Origin: Agelaius tricolor
Taxonomy: Eukaryota > Chordata > Aves > Passeriformes > Icteridae
Length of the DNA stretch: 64,000 bases
Assembly (NCBI GenBank): GCA_023055355.1
Contig: JALJCS010000052.1
Span: forward strand, 761,501 to 825,500
Direction of reading: 5' to 3'
Each line of letters begins with the position of its first letter. Within the stretch, counting starts at the first letter, position 1. The notes beneath the pieces were generated by a model that had not been told where the DNA came from, ran no database searches, and was given only the letters and a program-made list of their open reading frames with translations. Made by a program: the position numbers and the translations under genes. Below, one piece after another: positions 47,345 to 58,852 of the stretch.

Positions 47345-47725
47345 TCAAAAGTAAAATTTAGCGCAATATGTGGGCTTGGAGGATCCCAACAGATCTAATT
47401 CTTGGGGTTCCTCTCGAGCATCAGGCAGCATTTTCATCCACTCATCCCAAGTATGAGCCACATTGGGTCTCTTACCTGTGGTGTGGAGGAGCTTTGAGTT
47501 ATAGATGGTCCAGTCATCTGCTACAAAGGGAATTCCTCCTAGACATGTGGAAAGTGGATTATCAATGCTTCCTATGGACAAGCACATGTTGCCTTGTTTC
47601 AATGTTTTTGCTAAGGTTATCCAAACATTATGGCTAGGCTGTGGGCTAATCCAGCCGAAGGCACGCGGTACGGGGAAGAACATCCAGGCAGCAGTGAGGA
47701 CAGCAGCAACGGAGATATTTTTCAT
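47345..47725 (-). pseudogene. ERV env surface-unit N-terminal fragment
   Basis: Begins with a hydrophobic signal-peptide-like stretch (AAVLTAAWMFFPVP), followed by NVWITLAKTLKQGNMCLSIG, typical of alpha-type envelope N-termini, and ends after about 126 residues. The rest of env is missing because the plus-strand ERV lies next to it. Confidence 0.7.
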
Positions 47726-48012
47726 CTTTGGGCAGGAATAGGGCTTCTGATATGGAATATAAGCAGAATTTGTTATCTTTCTGATGAGAGGGTTTTCTCC
47801 CTTGTTCTTTTCTGTGTTCCCCTCCTCCCCCCCTTTTCTTTTAATTTCTAAGCTACACTAAGGGAGGAGGAGTGGGTAGAAGGTTAAGGGGTTTTAAAAG
47901 GTTAGGAAGAGAGAATAATAGGGTTTTTTGAAATACAAAAAAAGGTGTAACAACACATAATTCAGAGAACACTTTTGTGTTAAGGCTATCTGTGGCTTGA
48001 TGCAGCAGAATG

Positions 48013-49011
48013 TTATGTAGCTTTCAGTTTTGTCTGCTGTCTTGTAATGGGGCAGTCTGTTCTTGTGTTTGTGGGTATTTGGCAACGTCTTCGTCTCCAG
48101 GCAGAGCTGGTTTGGTTTTGAGGTGGTCTTGTGTTTGCCTCAGGAGAGTTCTTGTCCCCGTTTGCAGGGGTCATGTTCGCGGTGCCTAGGTATGGCTTTA
48201 TGTTTTTTCCTGGGTACCACCTTGGACTGGATGGTAGTAGTATGCACGCATATCCTCTACCCCAGGTAATCAATTGGTGAGGCCCAGAAATTTGGTGTGT
48301 TTCAGGGTCCTTCACGAGCACCGGTGGTTTCTCAGTAAGCTTTGCTTTGGTGGTATTTACAAAGTGGCGAAGTATTGGGGGGTCAGGCTCTGATGCTGTA
48401 CAGCTCAGGAAGCTGATGACATAGAGAGCATTGCAAAGTCTTTCCACTGGAGATGTGATTCTCGTGTCTCTGTTCTGGTGATTGAGGACTCTTTTGAGGG
48501 TTTGATGTGTCATTTCCACAATGGATTGTCCTGTGGGGCTTGCAGGTATGCCGGTCTTGTGTGCTATTCCCTATTCATTGAAGAACTCCTTTAACTTGCG
48601 GGAAGTGTAGGCTGGTCCATTATCTGTTTTAATCTCCTTTGGTACACCCAGGGCAGCAAAGGCGAGGAGAAAGTGTTTTATTGTGTGCATGGTATTTTCT
48701 CCTGCATGTGATGATGCAAATACTGCTTCCGAAGATGTGTCGACCCATACATGCATGTATTTTGACCTTCCAAAATGTGCAAAGTGAGTTACATCTGTCT
48801 GCCACAGCTGGCAGCTATTCAGACCTCGGGGATTGACTCCCGTCCCCATAGATGGTATCTGATAGTTTTGACAGTTTGGACATGTAGCAACAATAGCCTT
48901 TGCCTGATCCTTTGAGAGCTTAAACATTCTCATAAGCGCAGGTATATTTTGATGAAATATACATTTCATGTGCATGTGACAACTTTGCCTGAGCAAAGAT
49001 GTTAGGAACAT
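48013..49011 (-). pseudogene. Class II ERV integrase
   Basis: The zinc-binding His-Cys region is CPNC near 48.88 kb. The catalytic core shows WQTDVTHF (Asp) and IKTDNGPAY (Asp), then the Glu region. An in-frame stop occurs at 48568-48570, after FFNE, splitting the core, and the C-terminal piece 48013-48519 continues with YPGKNIKPYLG. Non-functional, but little decayed. Confidence 0.85.
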
Positions 49012-49101
49012 TGGCAGTTTCTGCTGCCATTGCTAATACATCCTCTTTCCTGTTACCTTCTGCAACAAAACCTGGGAGGTCAGTGTGTGACCTCACATGC
49101 A

Positions 49102-50763
49102 TTATGTGGTAAGGTTGCTTCTGGGGGACATCAGGTGTATTAATTTAGAGAGCAGTTGGTACAACTTTGGATTAGAGACCTCTTTGAGAAGAGCATGTTC
49201 TGCTCTCAAAGCTATCCCAGCAACATAAGCTGAATCTGTGACCAGATAAAAAGGTTTGTTTTTAAATTTTTCAAAGGCTCTGACAACAGCTGCCAATTCT
49301 GCAAACTGTGGAGATCCCTCCACTATTTGTATGTCAGAGTGCCAATCTTGTGTTTGGGGGTCTTTCCATGTAATCACCGACTTGTGGGAAGACCCTGAGC
49401 CATCTGTAAAGATGATTAGAGCTTTGAGAGGTTTTCTACTTTGGATTCATTTTGGAATCAAATGGAAGGTTACATCAGGGTTAAAAAGTTTGTGTTTTGG
49501 GATCTTAACTGAAGTTTGGCCCGTATAGCTATCTAGGACAAACTGGAGGCTCTCATTGGTCTGGATCAAATGCTCCAAGTCTGTAAGGGTTATTGGCAAG
49601 TATATGCATGTGAACTCACATCCTGAAAGAGAGTGGAGGCGAGTTCTAGCCTTTTTTATTAAATGTGCTATGACCTCCTGGTAGGTGGTAAGTGTCTTTG
49701 TAGGCTGGCTATTTGTAAAGACCCATTCCAGTATCAACAGAGGGTCTCGAAGCTGGAAGTCCCATTGGAAAATCAGTCCATGGAATTGAGGTGCTTTTCC
49801 CAGGATGATGAACTGGAAAGGCAGGCTGGGCTCAAAGCGATGGGCTTTGTGTGAAGACAGGGCTTTCTGGACATTGGTGATGGCACCTCTGGCTTCTTCT
49901 GTGAGAGTGCAGGGAGAGTCCAGGTCTTTATGCCCATGAAGAAGATTGAACAGGGGAGCAAGGTCCTCTGTTGTAATTCCTAGCAGTGGACGTACCCAGT
50001 TGATGGATCCGCAAAGGCTGTGTAAGTCCCTGAGGGTTTTTGGGTCGTCAAATATGGTGAGCTGCTGAGGTACGATGGTTCTTTCCCAGATCTGGACTCC
50101 AAGGTAAGTCCACAGCTTGGTGTACTGGATTTTATCCTCACGAATCTCCATTCCTGCCTTTTCTATGGTTTCAATAGTCTTTTTAACCATTTTGTCCAAG
50201 TAAGCTTTATCTGAAGCACACACAAGGATATCATCCATATAGTGGTGGATGATACTGTCTGGAAAAAATTTCCGAACGGGAGACAGGATGTGAGCCATGT
50301 ACCACTGGCAAATAGTGGAACTGTTTTTCAGGCCTTGAGGAAGGTAACACCAATGATATCTTTTGAGCGGAGCCTCTTTGTTAAGAGAGGGAATGGAGAA
50401 AGCAAACTGTGGAGCATCCTCAGGGTGTAGAGGAATGCTGAAGAAACAGTCCTTAATGTCTATGATAGCAAGTGTCCAGTCTGTAGGCAGCATTGATGGG
50501 GAGGGCAGGCCAGGCTGGAGATGGCCCATGTCCTCGATGACCTCATTGATTCTGCAAAGGTTGTGGAGGAGCCTCCACCTATTTGTTCCAGGCTTTGGTA
50601 GAATGAAGACTGGAGAGTTCCAAGGGCTGTCAGACTCTACTATGTGGCCTTTTGCAAGCTGTTCTTCCATGAAGATGTTTAGGGCGCACAGCTTGGCTTT
50701 AGAGAGGGGCCACTCTTCAATCCAGTTTGGCTTGTGGCGTTTCCAGGTGAGACGAGGTGTATC
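49102..50763 (-). pseudogene. Class II ERV reverse transcriptase and RNase H
   Basis: RT is open from the insertion border near 50763 down to 49447, with LPQGLKNSSTICQWYM and the catalytic YMDD near 50.24 kb. It continues through thumb and connection into RNase H at 49102-49446 (VTDSAYVAGIALRAEH). A frame change lies near 49.45 kb. YMDD, not YVDD, fits the beta/alpha group. The RT start is cut off by the gamma-type element, so the usual Pro-Pol fusion is broken. Confidence 0.88.
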
Positions 50764-51173
50764 TGTTAGCATTCAAAAACACATAATCACATAAGCGATT
50801 ATATGCGGTGCTTTTTATTCAAGAGCTCTGGGAATCGGGGTGATTTCCACCCAAATCTGATTCCGACCATACATTCGAGGTGAACGTGTTTTATACTCTA
50901 TCGTTATATAACTTTCATGATAATTATCAAACTTATATTGTTCTATTGTATACACATATTTCAGCTAAACATAGGCCCCCTTTAAATTTCCAACATAGTT
51001 TCTCATGAATCATCTTATGGTTATATAATAATTACATTTAATTACTAAACAATCATCACATCTAACAATTATATCATTTATCATACTGTTTACGCAGGTG
51101 CAGTGATCTGAGAAAACACAAGGCCTAATATTGTCAAAGACTATTTTTAACATTTTCCAGGGCTCCACTATCA
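50764..51173 (-). repeat. 3-prime LTR of the gamma-type ERV, with polypurine tract
   Basis: Ends TGTTAG on the plus strand and TGATAG on the minus strand. The polypurine tract AAAGGGGGGAA lies directly upstream on the minus strand (51174-51184). Confidence 0.9.
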
Positions 51174-51248
51174 TTCCCCCCTTTGAAAGCATTTTCACTT
51201 CATATAGGTGTAAATATTTTCACTTGATACAGTCCTTTATTCCTCAAT

Positions 51249-53144
51249 TTATACTTGACATTCTTCAAATCCATGGTTGATGTGGATGCTATCACGAACT
51301 GGAGAACCAGTAGATGGTGGGCATGGATCTCGAGTCAGGGCCTTTATTATTTTCTGGTTCCAGGACGTTTTCTTCTGTATCTCTCCCTTTAAGATGCTGT
51401 AAACTAACCAAATTGCTAAGAATACAATTAGTAGGATTATCACACTCTCAATGATAGATTTAATCCATGAACTCACATTCCATCCTAACACTTTAAAGAT
51501 TTTTCCTAGCCAGCTTGTAGTCAAGTCCTTTTGCTCTTCTTGTGTTTCATGCTCTATTTGTTTCAACTGATTGATGTCATATTCTACATCTGCAGTTACA
51601 TTTGGGATATGAACGCAGCAATGATCAACTTGTCCCTTTAAAAATCCACATACTCCATGCTCTTTCAGGAGTAACAAATCTAAGGCTAATCGATTTTGTA
51701 AAGTCATTTTTGTGGCGGCTTGTAATTGTATGTTTAATTCTTTAAATCCTTCCCGGGTGACTCTTGCCAGTCTATCTACCTGACCTGTAAGTTTGTACAG
51801 CATCTCCCTACTCTGATAGTTTGCTATAGGACCAAGTAATGACTCTAGGGCCCACCCAAATTTCACTCCACTAGAGGGTTCTTGCCAGGTGTCATCTGGA
51901 TTTTCATTGTCTAGAACTTCCCGTCTTGCTCTTATCTGCAGAAGTTCATGTTTTCCATTAAATGGGGACTTTTTCCAAAGTGGACATAAGGTTGGAAGGC
52001 CCAAAGTAATTTCCTTTACTTTCCTGTCTACAGGCAGATGTGTTGTCCAGGTACCATCGCTTGCTGCCCATACAAATTGTCCTGGACCTCGGATTGTAAT
52101 TCTGGTACATCCTATAACTGCTTTATAATTCACTCTGCCTTGTTTACGTTTGATCCCTCTGCAAGCACAACCAATTTGTAGGGCTATTGCCAGGGGTGGC
52201 ATCTGTTTTATCTCTATATCATCAGAAGTGCAGTCATAAGTTTTATTACATGCCCACCAACTTACTTTGTCTGCCCTCGTTCTGCTACTGGTGGCAGTGT
52301 TCGTTATTGCTGGATCTGTTTCATTCTCGGGGCCTTCTCACTTAATACACCAAGGGGTGTTTGCTATATATTGGAATCTTTGAAGAATACTCACAGACCA
52401 TGCACTGTCCCAAGGCTCTATCTGATTTTTCTGATCCTTGGCCTCACACTTCCATACCAGAGTAGTTTCTATAACATTTTCTATAATCGTTTTATAGTGT
52501 GGTAAATAGCATTGCCATTGTGTGATGCCTCCTGATTCTCCCATAGAGGTTCCTAGTGTGCCATCACTTAGAATACAGTCTTTCTGGTCCATGGGTCTCA
52601 TCCATGTTCCTATTTTCTCCCAAGTTTCCTTGATTACTTGCCTCGATTCGGGTACCTGTTTACATGTAATTGTTTTGTTCTTTTGTATTTCAGGTAATTT
52701 TGATGTTATGATTCCCCAATTTACTGGGTCTCCTGCTGCCTTTGGTATTGGCAGACAGGCAGTTATTCTACTGGTGTTTTGCATTTTGGCAAAATCTTTG
52801 ACTAATCCGATCATTACATTCTCAGTCCGAACTGCATTAGAAACCTTTATCACCTGTGTTTCTGCTTGTACCTCTCTCTTCAGTCTAGAATGAAGAGAAG
52901 TTAGTTGATCATTTTGCATTCCACATCCCAAAGACATTAATGACCATAACATTAGCACAATTACTGATAGCATTCTCAAAGTGATTAAACACATCTTATC
53001 TGCAGCCTTGTTGGTTCCACAGTTTACACAGTCTGTGATCCAGGATGGATTTTCTTCACTTGGGTATAGTGAATCCAGGGGTCCACGCCGGCTACTTTGA
53101 CTGCTGTAAAGGTGGTCAGTAGTACCTGATGGGGTCCACTCCAC
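51249..53144 (-). pseudogene. Gamma-type ERV envelope, one in-frame stop
   Basis: The SU frame 52338-53144 starts with a signal-peptide-like stretch (SVIVLMLWSLMSLG). A TGA at 52335-52337 separates it from the frame 51249-52202, which holds the rest of SU and TM with LQNRLALDLLLLKEHG, a membrane anchor (SVIILLIVFLAIWLVYSIL) and a tail. The cysteine motif reads C-X9-CC, not the usual C-X6-CC. Expression is unknown. The start overlaps the integrase end, as in gamma-type viruses. Confidence 0.85.
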
Positions 53145-53837
53145 TTTTCTTTCAGCAGTTCTTCATTCCAGTTCTTGATGTACACCTTGTCTCCTGGATG
53201 TATGTTATGAACTGGATTCTCGAGAGTCAGCAGTCTATTCCACACGAGGATGCTCCGGAGCCGAACTAAAACTTTCCCAAGAGACAGAACATAATTATAC
53301 ACTTCCTGCTTTCCTGTGATGTGTACATTAGGGTTAGGCTCTGGAGATTCATGTGGTTTCCCATACAATATCTCATAAGGACTGACTGACATCCCACTCC
53401 TAGGCTTTATCCGGAATCCTCAACAGTGCTATTGGAAAAGCCTGGGGCCACTGTAATTTGGCTTCTTGGCATATTTTATTGATTTGCCTTTTTAGTGTCT
53501 AATTCATCCTCTCTACCTGTCCACTCGACTGGGGTCTCCACGGTGTGTGGAGGTCCCAGGTTATCCCCAGCAATCTACTTACCTCTCTTACTACTGTAGC
53601 TATGAAATGGGGCCCCCTATCTGATGATACCCCTAGGGGTACCCCGAACCTGGGAATAATCTCCTGTAGTAACCACTTAACTGTTTCCTTTGCTTGGTTT
53701 GTGCGACAGGGAAGGGCTTCTGGCCACCCAAAGAATGTGTCAACCCCCACCAACAGGTATTGGTATCCTCGAGTTCTTGGCAGTTCTACAAAATCTACCT
53801 GCCAATAGTCTCCTGGCTCTATTCCTATCTGAATTCT
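53024..53837 (-). pseudogene. Gamma-type ERV integrase
   Basis: The piece 53499-53753 has GVDTFFGWPEA (first Asp), SSDRGPHF (second Asp) and WRPQSSGQVERMN (Glu). 53024-53392 has [13 protein letters not shown] and the C-terminal [11 protein letters not shown]. Stops and frameshifts between them disable the protein. Confidence 0.87.
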
Positions 53838-54923
53838 TCATAGCTGTGCTTGTCGCCTAGCCACTGGGTTGTTTTTCAAGCAGCTATCACATTTTGACAA
53901 TACTGATTTTGCCATTCTTAACATCCGTACTGAAATTAAACTTTGCTTTAGCAATTTTACCAATGCCTCTGCTCCCCAGTGACATTCGTTATGTTTAATT
54001 TGTAGAACTTCTGTCATTATCAAGGGGGGTACCACTATTTGTCCTTGTGCAGTCACATACCATTCCTCTGAATTCTTTTGTGCATTTAGCAAATGTGCCA
54101 GTTTCTCATCTTCTACTAAATATTTTGGTTCTGGAGGCAAATTGAATTGGGATACATTAAGCTTTAAAGGTATCGATGCCATTGTTGTTTGCACCCTTTG
54201 AGCAACCTGTCGGGCTGCCCAGTCTGCCTTTCGATTTCCCTCACAGAGTTTGGAATTTCCCGATTGGTGTGCTTTACAGTGTATAATTGCCACTTGTTCA
54301 GGTTTTTGTACTGCTTTTATCAATTTCAGGACTGCATCCTGATGTTTAATGTGCGTACCTCGAGAAGATAGTAATCCTCTTTCTTTCCACAGTGCTCTGT
54401 GTACATGCACCACTCCAAAAGCATATTTTGAGTAAGTCCAGATATTTACCTTTTTCCCTTCACTTAATTCTAGTGCCCTGGTTAAAGCAACCAGTTCTGC
54501 CTTCTGGGCAGATGTATTTGGTGGTAATGCCTTTGCCTCCACTACTGTACTGACTGTTGTTACCGCATACCCAGCGTATCTGGTTCCATTTTCCACAAAG
54601 CTGCTCCCATCTGTAAATAGCTCCCACTCTGGCTGTTCTAGCGGGACATCTTTCAGGTCTTCTCTTGCTGAATAGGTGTATTCTATTACCTCCACACAGT
54701 CATGCTCTAATGGGCCTTCTTCAGTTGTGGTACCTAGGAACAAAGCTGGATTCAAAAGGTTAGTTGTTTTTAATGTGACATCATCCTGCTTGGGGATAGC
54801 CAATGGCCCCCCTTCTGCTCTAAGACAGTGGTTACCATGTGTGGTACATCTATGTGTCTTCCCATAGTAAGCTTCCTGGCTTCTTGTATCAGCATCACAG
54901 TGGCTGCAACTGCCCGCAGACAT
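53838..54923 (-). CDS. Gamma-type ERV RNase H with integrase start, open frame
   Basis: A 361-codon frame. ELFTDGSSF is the RNase H first Asp region, KAELVALTRAL the Glu, YAFGVVHVH the next region and HCKAHQSG the histidine loop. The integrase zinc domain follows (HNECHWGAEAL, CDSCLKNN). It is open throughout, showing limited decay of this element. Confidence 0.88.
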   Translation of the reverse strand: MSAGSCSHCDADTRSQEAYYGKTHRCTTHGNHCLRAEGGPLAIPKQDDVTLKTTNLLNPALFLGTTTEEGPLEHDCVEVIEYTYSAREDLKDVPLEQPEWELFTDGSSFVENGTRYAGYAVTTVSTVVEAKALPPNTSAQKAELVALTRALELSEGKKVNIWTYSKYAFGVVHVHRALWKERGLLSSRGTHIKHQDAVLKLIKAVQKPEQVAIIHCKAHQSGNSKLCEGNRKADWAARQVAQRVQTTMASIPLKLNVSQFNLPPEPKYLVEDEKLAHLLNAQKNSEEWYVTAQGQIVVPPLIMTEVLQIKHNECHWGAEALVKLLKQSLISVRMLRMAKSVLSKCDSCLKNNPVARRQAQL

Positions 54924-56022
54924 GGAGGCCAGCTGGCACTTATGTTGTCAAGTTGTTTGGAAAAGTAGCCCACCGGCCTTTTCCAGCTTCCCAGATGTTG
55001 GGTCAGGACTCCGAGTGCTAGGCGCAGCCTTTCATGTACAAACAGCTGAAAATCTTTAGACAGATCGGGTAACCCTAATGCTGGAGCAGTTGTCAGTGCT
55101 TCCTTTAATTTTAGGAAGGCGTCCTTCTGTGGTTTGCCCCGGGTGAATGGCTGCGTCTTCTGAGCTTCATAGAGGGGCTTCGCAATCAGTCCATAGTCCA
55201 TGATCCACAGGCGACACCATCCTGCCATCCCGAGGAAGACTCACAGCTCATGTAAATTCTGGGGCTCTGGAATAGCACAAATGGCTTGGATACGGTTAGT
55301 GCCTAGTTTTCATTGCCCTTGTGAAATTTCACATCCCAGGTAAATCACAGTCTGTTGGGCAATTTGTGCCTTTCCTCTGGATACTTTGTAACCTCCCATT
55401 CCCAGTGAATTTAAAATCTCAGTGGTTACCTTTATACAAGTTGCCTTTTCTTCTGTAGCTATTAGTATATCATCAACATATTGCAACAACAGGTATTGGT
55501 CTCTTGGTACTTGCCCATTTTTGGTCCAAATCTCCAGCTCCTTTGCCAGTTGGTTTCCGAATAGGGTGGGGAGTTCTTGTAGCCTTGTGGGAGTCGTGTC
55601 CAGGTGAGCTGGGTTTTTCTTCCATTCCCTGGGTTTTCCCACTCAAAAGCAAACACTTTCCTACTTTCTTTGTCAAGGGGGATGGAGAAAAAGGCATCTT
55701 TTAAATCAATTACAGTAAACCACTTATATTTCTCTTTTACGGATGTTAGCAATGTGTAAGGATTTGTTACCACTGGATAAATGTCCTTTGTTATCTTATT
55801 TATCGCTCTCAAATCCTGCACTAATCTATATTCACCATTTGGCTTCTTTACTGGAAATATTGGTGTATTAAATTCTGATTCACATTCTTCTAAAATTTGG
55901 TATTTCAAGAATTTTTCAATAATCTTTACTATTCCTTGCCATGCTTCTGGTTTTATGGGATACTGTTTGACTTGTACAGCCCTTGCCCCTTCCTTTAATT
56001 CTATATGCACTGGTTGTGCCAA
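54770..56022 (-). pseudogene. Gamma-type ERV reverse transcriptase
   Basis: Fingers and palm at 55462-56022 (LVQDLRAINK, TVIDLKDAFFSIPL, WTRLPQGYKNSP). The catalytic YVDD is at 55310-55642 (LLQYVDDILIAT), in a shifted frame, and the thumb/connection at 54770-55228. YVDD is the gamma-group form. At least two frameshifts are present. Confidence 0.9.
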
Positions 56023-56476
56023 TTTAGATTTCCCTGGTATATCTGTCTCCCATACAGAGGGAATTACTGCATCTTCTACCTCCCTAGGGATAGAGGGAAC
56101 AGGTTTTCCTTGATCATTAATATCTGTCCCGTCTTTGATTCAAGTATTTTCATTATAACCTCTCCATTTTCAAAGGTTATTACTGCATCAAGTTTTGCTA
56201 GCAAATCTCTCCCTAAAAACAGAATTGGACACTCAGGTACGTATAGGAAGTCGTGTGTTATAACTTTGTTCCCAAATCTAGGGGTTGCAAGAATGGCTGT
56301 TTTTCCTCTTTCCCTGTAGCGCCGACTATTGTTGTTTCCTTGTCCCCAATTTGTCGTTGCAAATCATTCAATACTGAGTAAGTAGCTCCTGTATCTATTA
56401 GAAATTTGACCTCTTTATGCCCTAATTGTATATTTATAACGGGTTCCTTAACTTGTTCTACCGGTTCTATGTCTAG
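56023..56476 (-). pseudogene. Gamma-type ERV protease
   Basis: Follows the Gag stop in the same frame and contains LIDTGATYSVL, the aspartic protease active site. A frameshift near 56.3 kb separates it from the C-terminal LFLGRDLL region. Confidence 0.8.
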
Positions 56477-57379
56477 TCAGCTGGTATACTCCCCAAAAAC
56501 CATCTCCTTGGTAACCTGCTGGAACTGACTGTCCTGGTGAAACTGGTTATTCAAGCTTGGACAATCTCGCTTCCAGTGCCCCTCCCACTTGCAATATGCA
56601 CATTGATTTAGGCTTAACCTTTGCATGACTGGTCTCCTATTTTGATTATTCCTGTTACGACCCCTGAAATTTGGGTTCCCTTTTCCTTGTATTACTGCCA
56701 ACAGATTCTGCTGTTGCCTTTTACTAGTTTCTCTTTCACGATTGTTGTATACCTTCCAAGCAACTTCAAGTAGCTTATCCAAATTCCTTAGTTCTTCCCC
56801 TTCTAATTTTTGCAATTTTCTACGAATGTTGTCCTGTGATTGGCCCAAAAATATGAGCGCAAGCTGAACCTTTGCTTGTTCTGTGTCCATTTTGAGATCT
56901 GTATATTTTCTTGCTACCTCCTTAAGCCTTTCCAAAAATGCAATGGGAGATTCCTTCTTTTCCTGCCGAACTTCATATAGTTTAGACCAATTTATAGTTT
57001 TGGGCACAGCATTCTGAACTCCTATTTGGATCCACTCTTGATATTTCCATAGTCTCCTTATATCAGTTAATGAATTAGTGTCCCAATTTGGATCCTCGGT
57101 TGGGAAATTCACATCTAAATTCCCTGTTACTAGCCCATTTCTGATATCTTCTCTTGCCCTCTCTTTGGCTGCCTTAAGTACCATCTCTTTCTCAGTAGAA
57201 TCCATTAAAGTATCTAATAGTACCTGTATGTCAGCCCAATCAGGATTTTGAGTTTTTATAACAATTTTTACTACTCGTGCCATTTTATCAGGATTTTCTC
57301 TATAAGTTCCAGCTGTTTGTTTCCAAATAACTAAATCCGCAGGAGAGAAAGTAATTTTTACAAATACTGGCCCTTCCAC
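56477..57379 (-). CDS. Gamma-type ERV Gag capsid-nucleocapsid, open frame
   Basis: A 300-codon frame: a capsid with ESPIAFLERLKEVARKYT, a charged region, then one zinc knuckle CAYCKWEGHWKRDC. It ends in TGA, after which the protease continues in the same frame, the arrangement in which gamma-type viruses use stop-codon readthrough (most often UAG) to make Gag-Pro-Pol. Cytosolic and membrane assembly roles are known for the family. Confidence 0.9.
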   Translation of the reverse strand: MEGPVFVKITFSPADLVIWKQTAGTYRENPDKMARVVKIVIKTQNPDWADIQVLLDTLMDSTEKEMVLKAAKERAREDIRNGLVTGNLDVNFPTEDPNWDTNSLTDIRRLWKYQEWIQIGVQNAVPKTINWSKLYEVRQEKKESPIAFLERLKEVARKYTDLKMDTEQAKVQLALIFLGQSQDNIRRKLQKLEGEELRNLDKLLEVAWKVYNNRERETSKRQQQNLLAVIQGKGNPNFRGRNRNNQNRRPVMQRLSLNQCAYCKWEGHWKRDCPSLNNQFHQDSQFQQVTKEMVFGEYTS

Positions 57380-57518
57380 TCCTACCGTAAGGGGGCGATT
57401 ACAGTCTGTTTTTGTCTGCCTATGTCTTTTCTATCCATAACTGGGGCAAGGTTAGACCGACTCCTGGTTCTGTGGGCTACTGGGGTCGTTGATTCTCTCT
57501 CTCTCCTTCCTGCCACAG

Positions 57519-58137
57519 TTAGGTTTTGCTCATCTTCCGAGAAAGAGGGATCAGGTGACGATGGGAGAGGAGGATAAAGAGGGAAGGGTGTATTAGACGA
57601 GACAGGTTCGGATTAGGTGGGTTAGGAGCAGGCAGTGAGATAGGGACAGATGAAACAGGTGGGATAGGGTTAGGTTCTCTTGTTCCTATTGGAGCTACCT
57701 GTAAATCAATATCTGTATAATTTTCCCTACTCAGACTTTCTTTCAATGCCAAGTGTTCTAAACAACGTTCCTCACAAACCCCACACTTATTGCTTGCAGA
57801 CGTTTTAACCATCATTAATCCACATTCATCCTGCCATTCTGGCTTTCCCTGTAAATAGAAAAACAAATCAACATACGGAACCTCATCCCATTAACTGCGA
57901 AATAGTGTTATATTGCAGAGTACCATATTTTGGCCATTTTTCACCATTCTCCAAGGCATATTCTGGCCACCATGTATTACAATAATCAATCAGCTTAGCT
58001 TTATGTAATTCTTCCCCAAAATTACCCTGTTTCCAATGTGCTAATAAGCACCCCAAAGGAGAACTTTGAGGGATAGAGGTGTTGCCGCCCAAAATCCCTT
58101 TAAGTTTCTCCATTCCAAATATACCACAAATTGCCAA
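57519..58137 (-). pseudogene. Gamma-type ERV matrix and p12-like region
   Basis: 58137-57883 gives a matrix-like frame (PLGCLLAHWKQGNFG, CNTWWPEYALENGEKWP). 57519-57866 continues with LQGKPEWQDECGL, then a proline-rich segment (IPPVSSVPISLPAP). Frame changes separate them from the capsid frame. Confidence 0.75.
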
Positions 58138-58395
58138 ACCCGCAACGCTTTCGCGATTGTCTTATGGAACGGCGCCTAGGCTTGTACCAGCAGGAATTCC
58201 TTTAGCCCAACCAAGCGTAGCTTTCGCTGCGTCTCATTGGCAGGCACCCAAACCAAAGTAAAAAGCACCTTACCTTTCTTCCGGGGACGTTGCGAGCGGC
58301 AGAAGTGGTCGCGGCCAATCGAGCTCCCCGAGAATCCCTCGGTGCTGGCTGGAGCGTGGTAGAGTCGCGAAACTCGCTTCAGCAGCACCCACAGG

Positions 58396-58413
58396 GTCCC
58401 ATCTGGGTCACCA
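58396..58413 (-). other. Primer-binding-site candidate of the gamma-type ERV
   Basis: Three bases inside the 5-prime LTR the minus strand reads TGGTGACCCAGATGGGAC, which begins TGG as a tRNA 3-prime CCA complement must. I could not assign the tRNA with confidence. Confidence 0.65.
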
Positions 58414-58416
58414 AAA

Positions 58417-58825
58417 TGTTAGCGTTCACAAACACATAATCACATGAGCGATTATATGTGGTGCTTTTTATTCAAGAGCTCTGGGAATTGGGGTGATTTC
58501 CACCCAAATCTGATTCCGACCATACATTCAAGGTGAACGTGTTTTATACTCTATCGTTATATAACTTTCATGATAATTATCAAACTTATATTGTTCTATT
58601 GTATACACATATTTCAGCTAAACATAGCCCCCTTTAAATTTCCAACATAGTTTCTCATGATTCTTCTTATGGTTATATAATAATTACATTTAATTACTAA
58701 ACAATCATCACATCTAACAATTATATCATTTATCATACTACTTACGCAGGTGCAGTGATCTGAGAAAACACAAGGCCTAATATTTTCAAAGACTATTTTT
58801 AACATTTTCCAGGGCTCCACTATCA
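58417..58825 (-). repeat. 5-prime LTR of the gamma-type ERV
   Basis: Nearly identical to 50764-51173. Followed on the right by the target copy TATC. Confidence 0.92.
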
Positions 58826-58852
58826 TATCTGGCAGTGCACGTGCCTCAGTGG

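Larger units (their letters stand above)
50764..58825 (-). mobile_element. Gamma-type endogenous retrovirus, complete with both LTRs
   Basis: LTRs of 410 and 409 bp flank gag, pro, pol and env in standard order. TATC stands directly outside both ends (50760-50763 and 58826-58829), the 4-bp duplication of gamma-type integrases. The LTRs differ at only about a dozen positions by eye (about 97 percent identical), making this the youngest datable element here. Coding regions carry a few stops and frameshifts. Confidence 0.93.
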
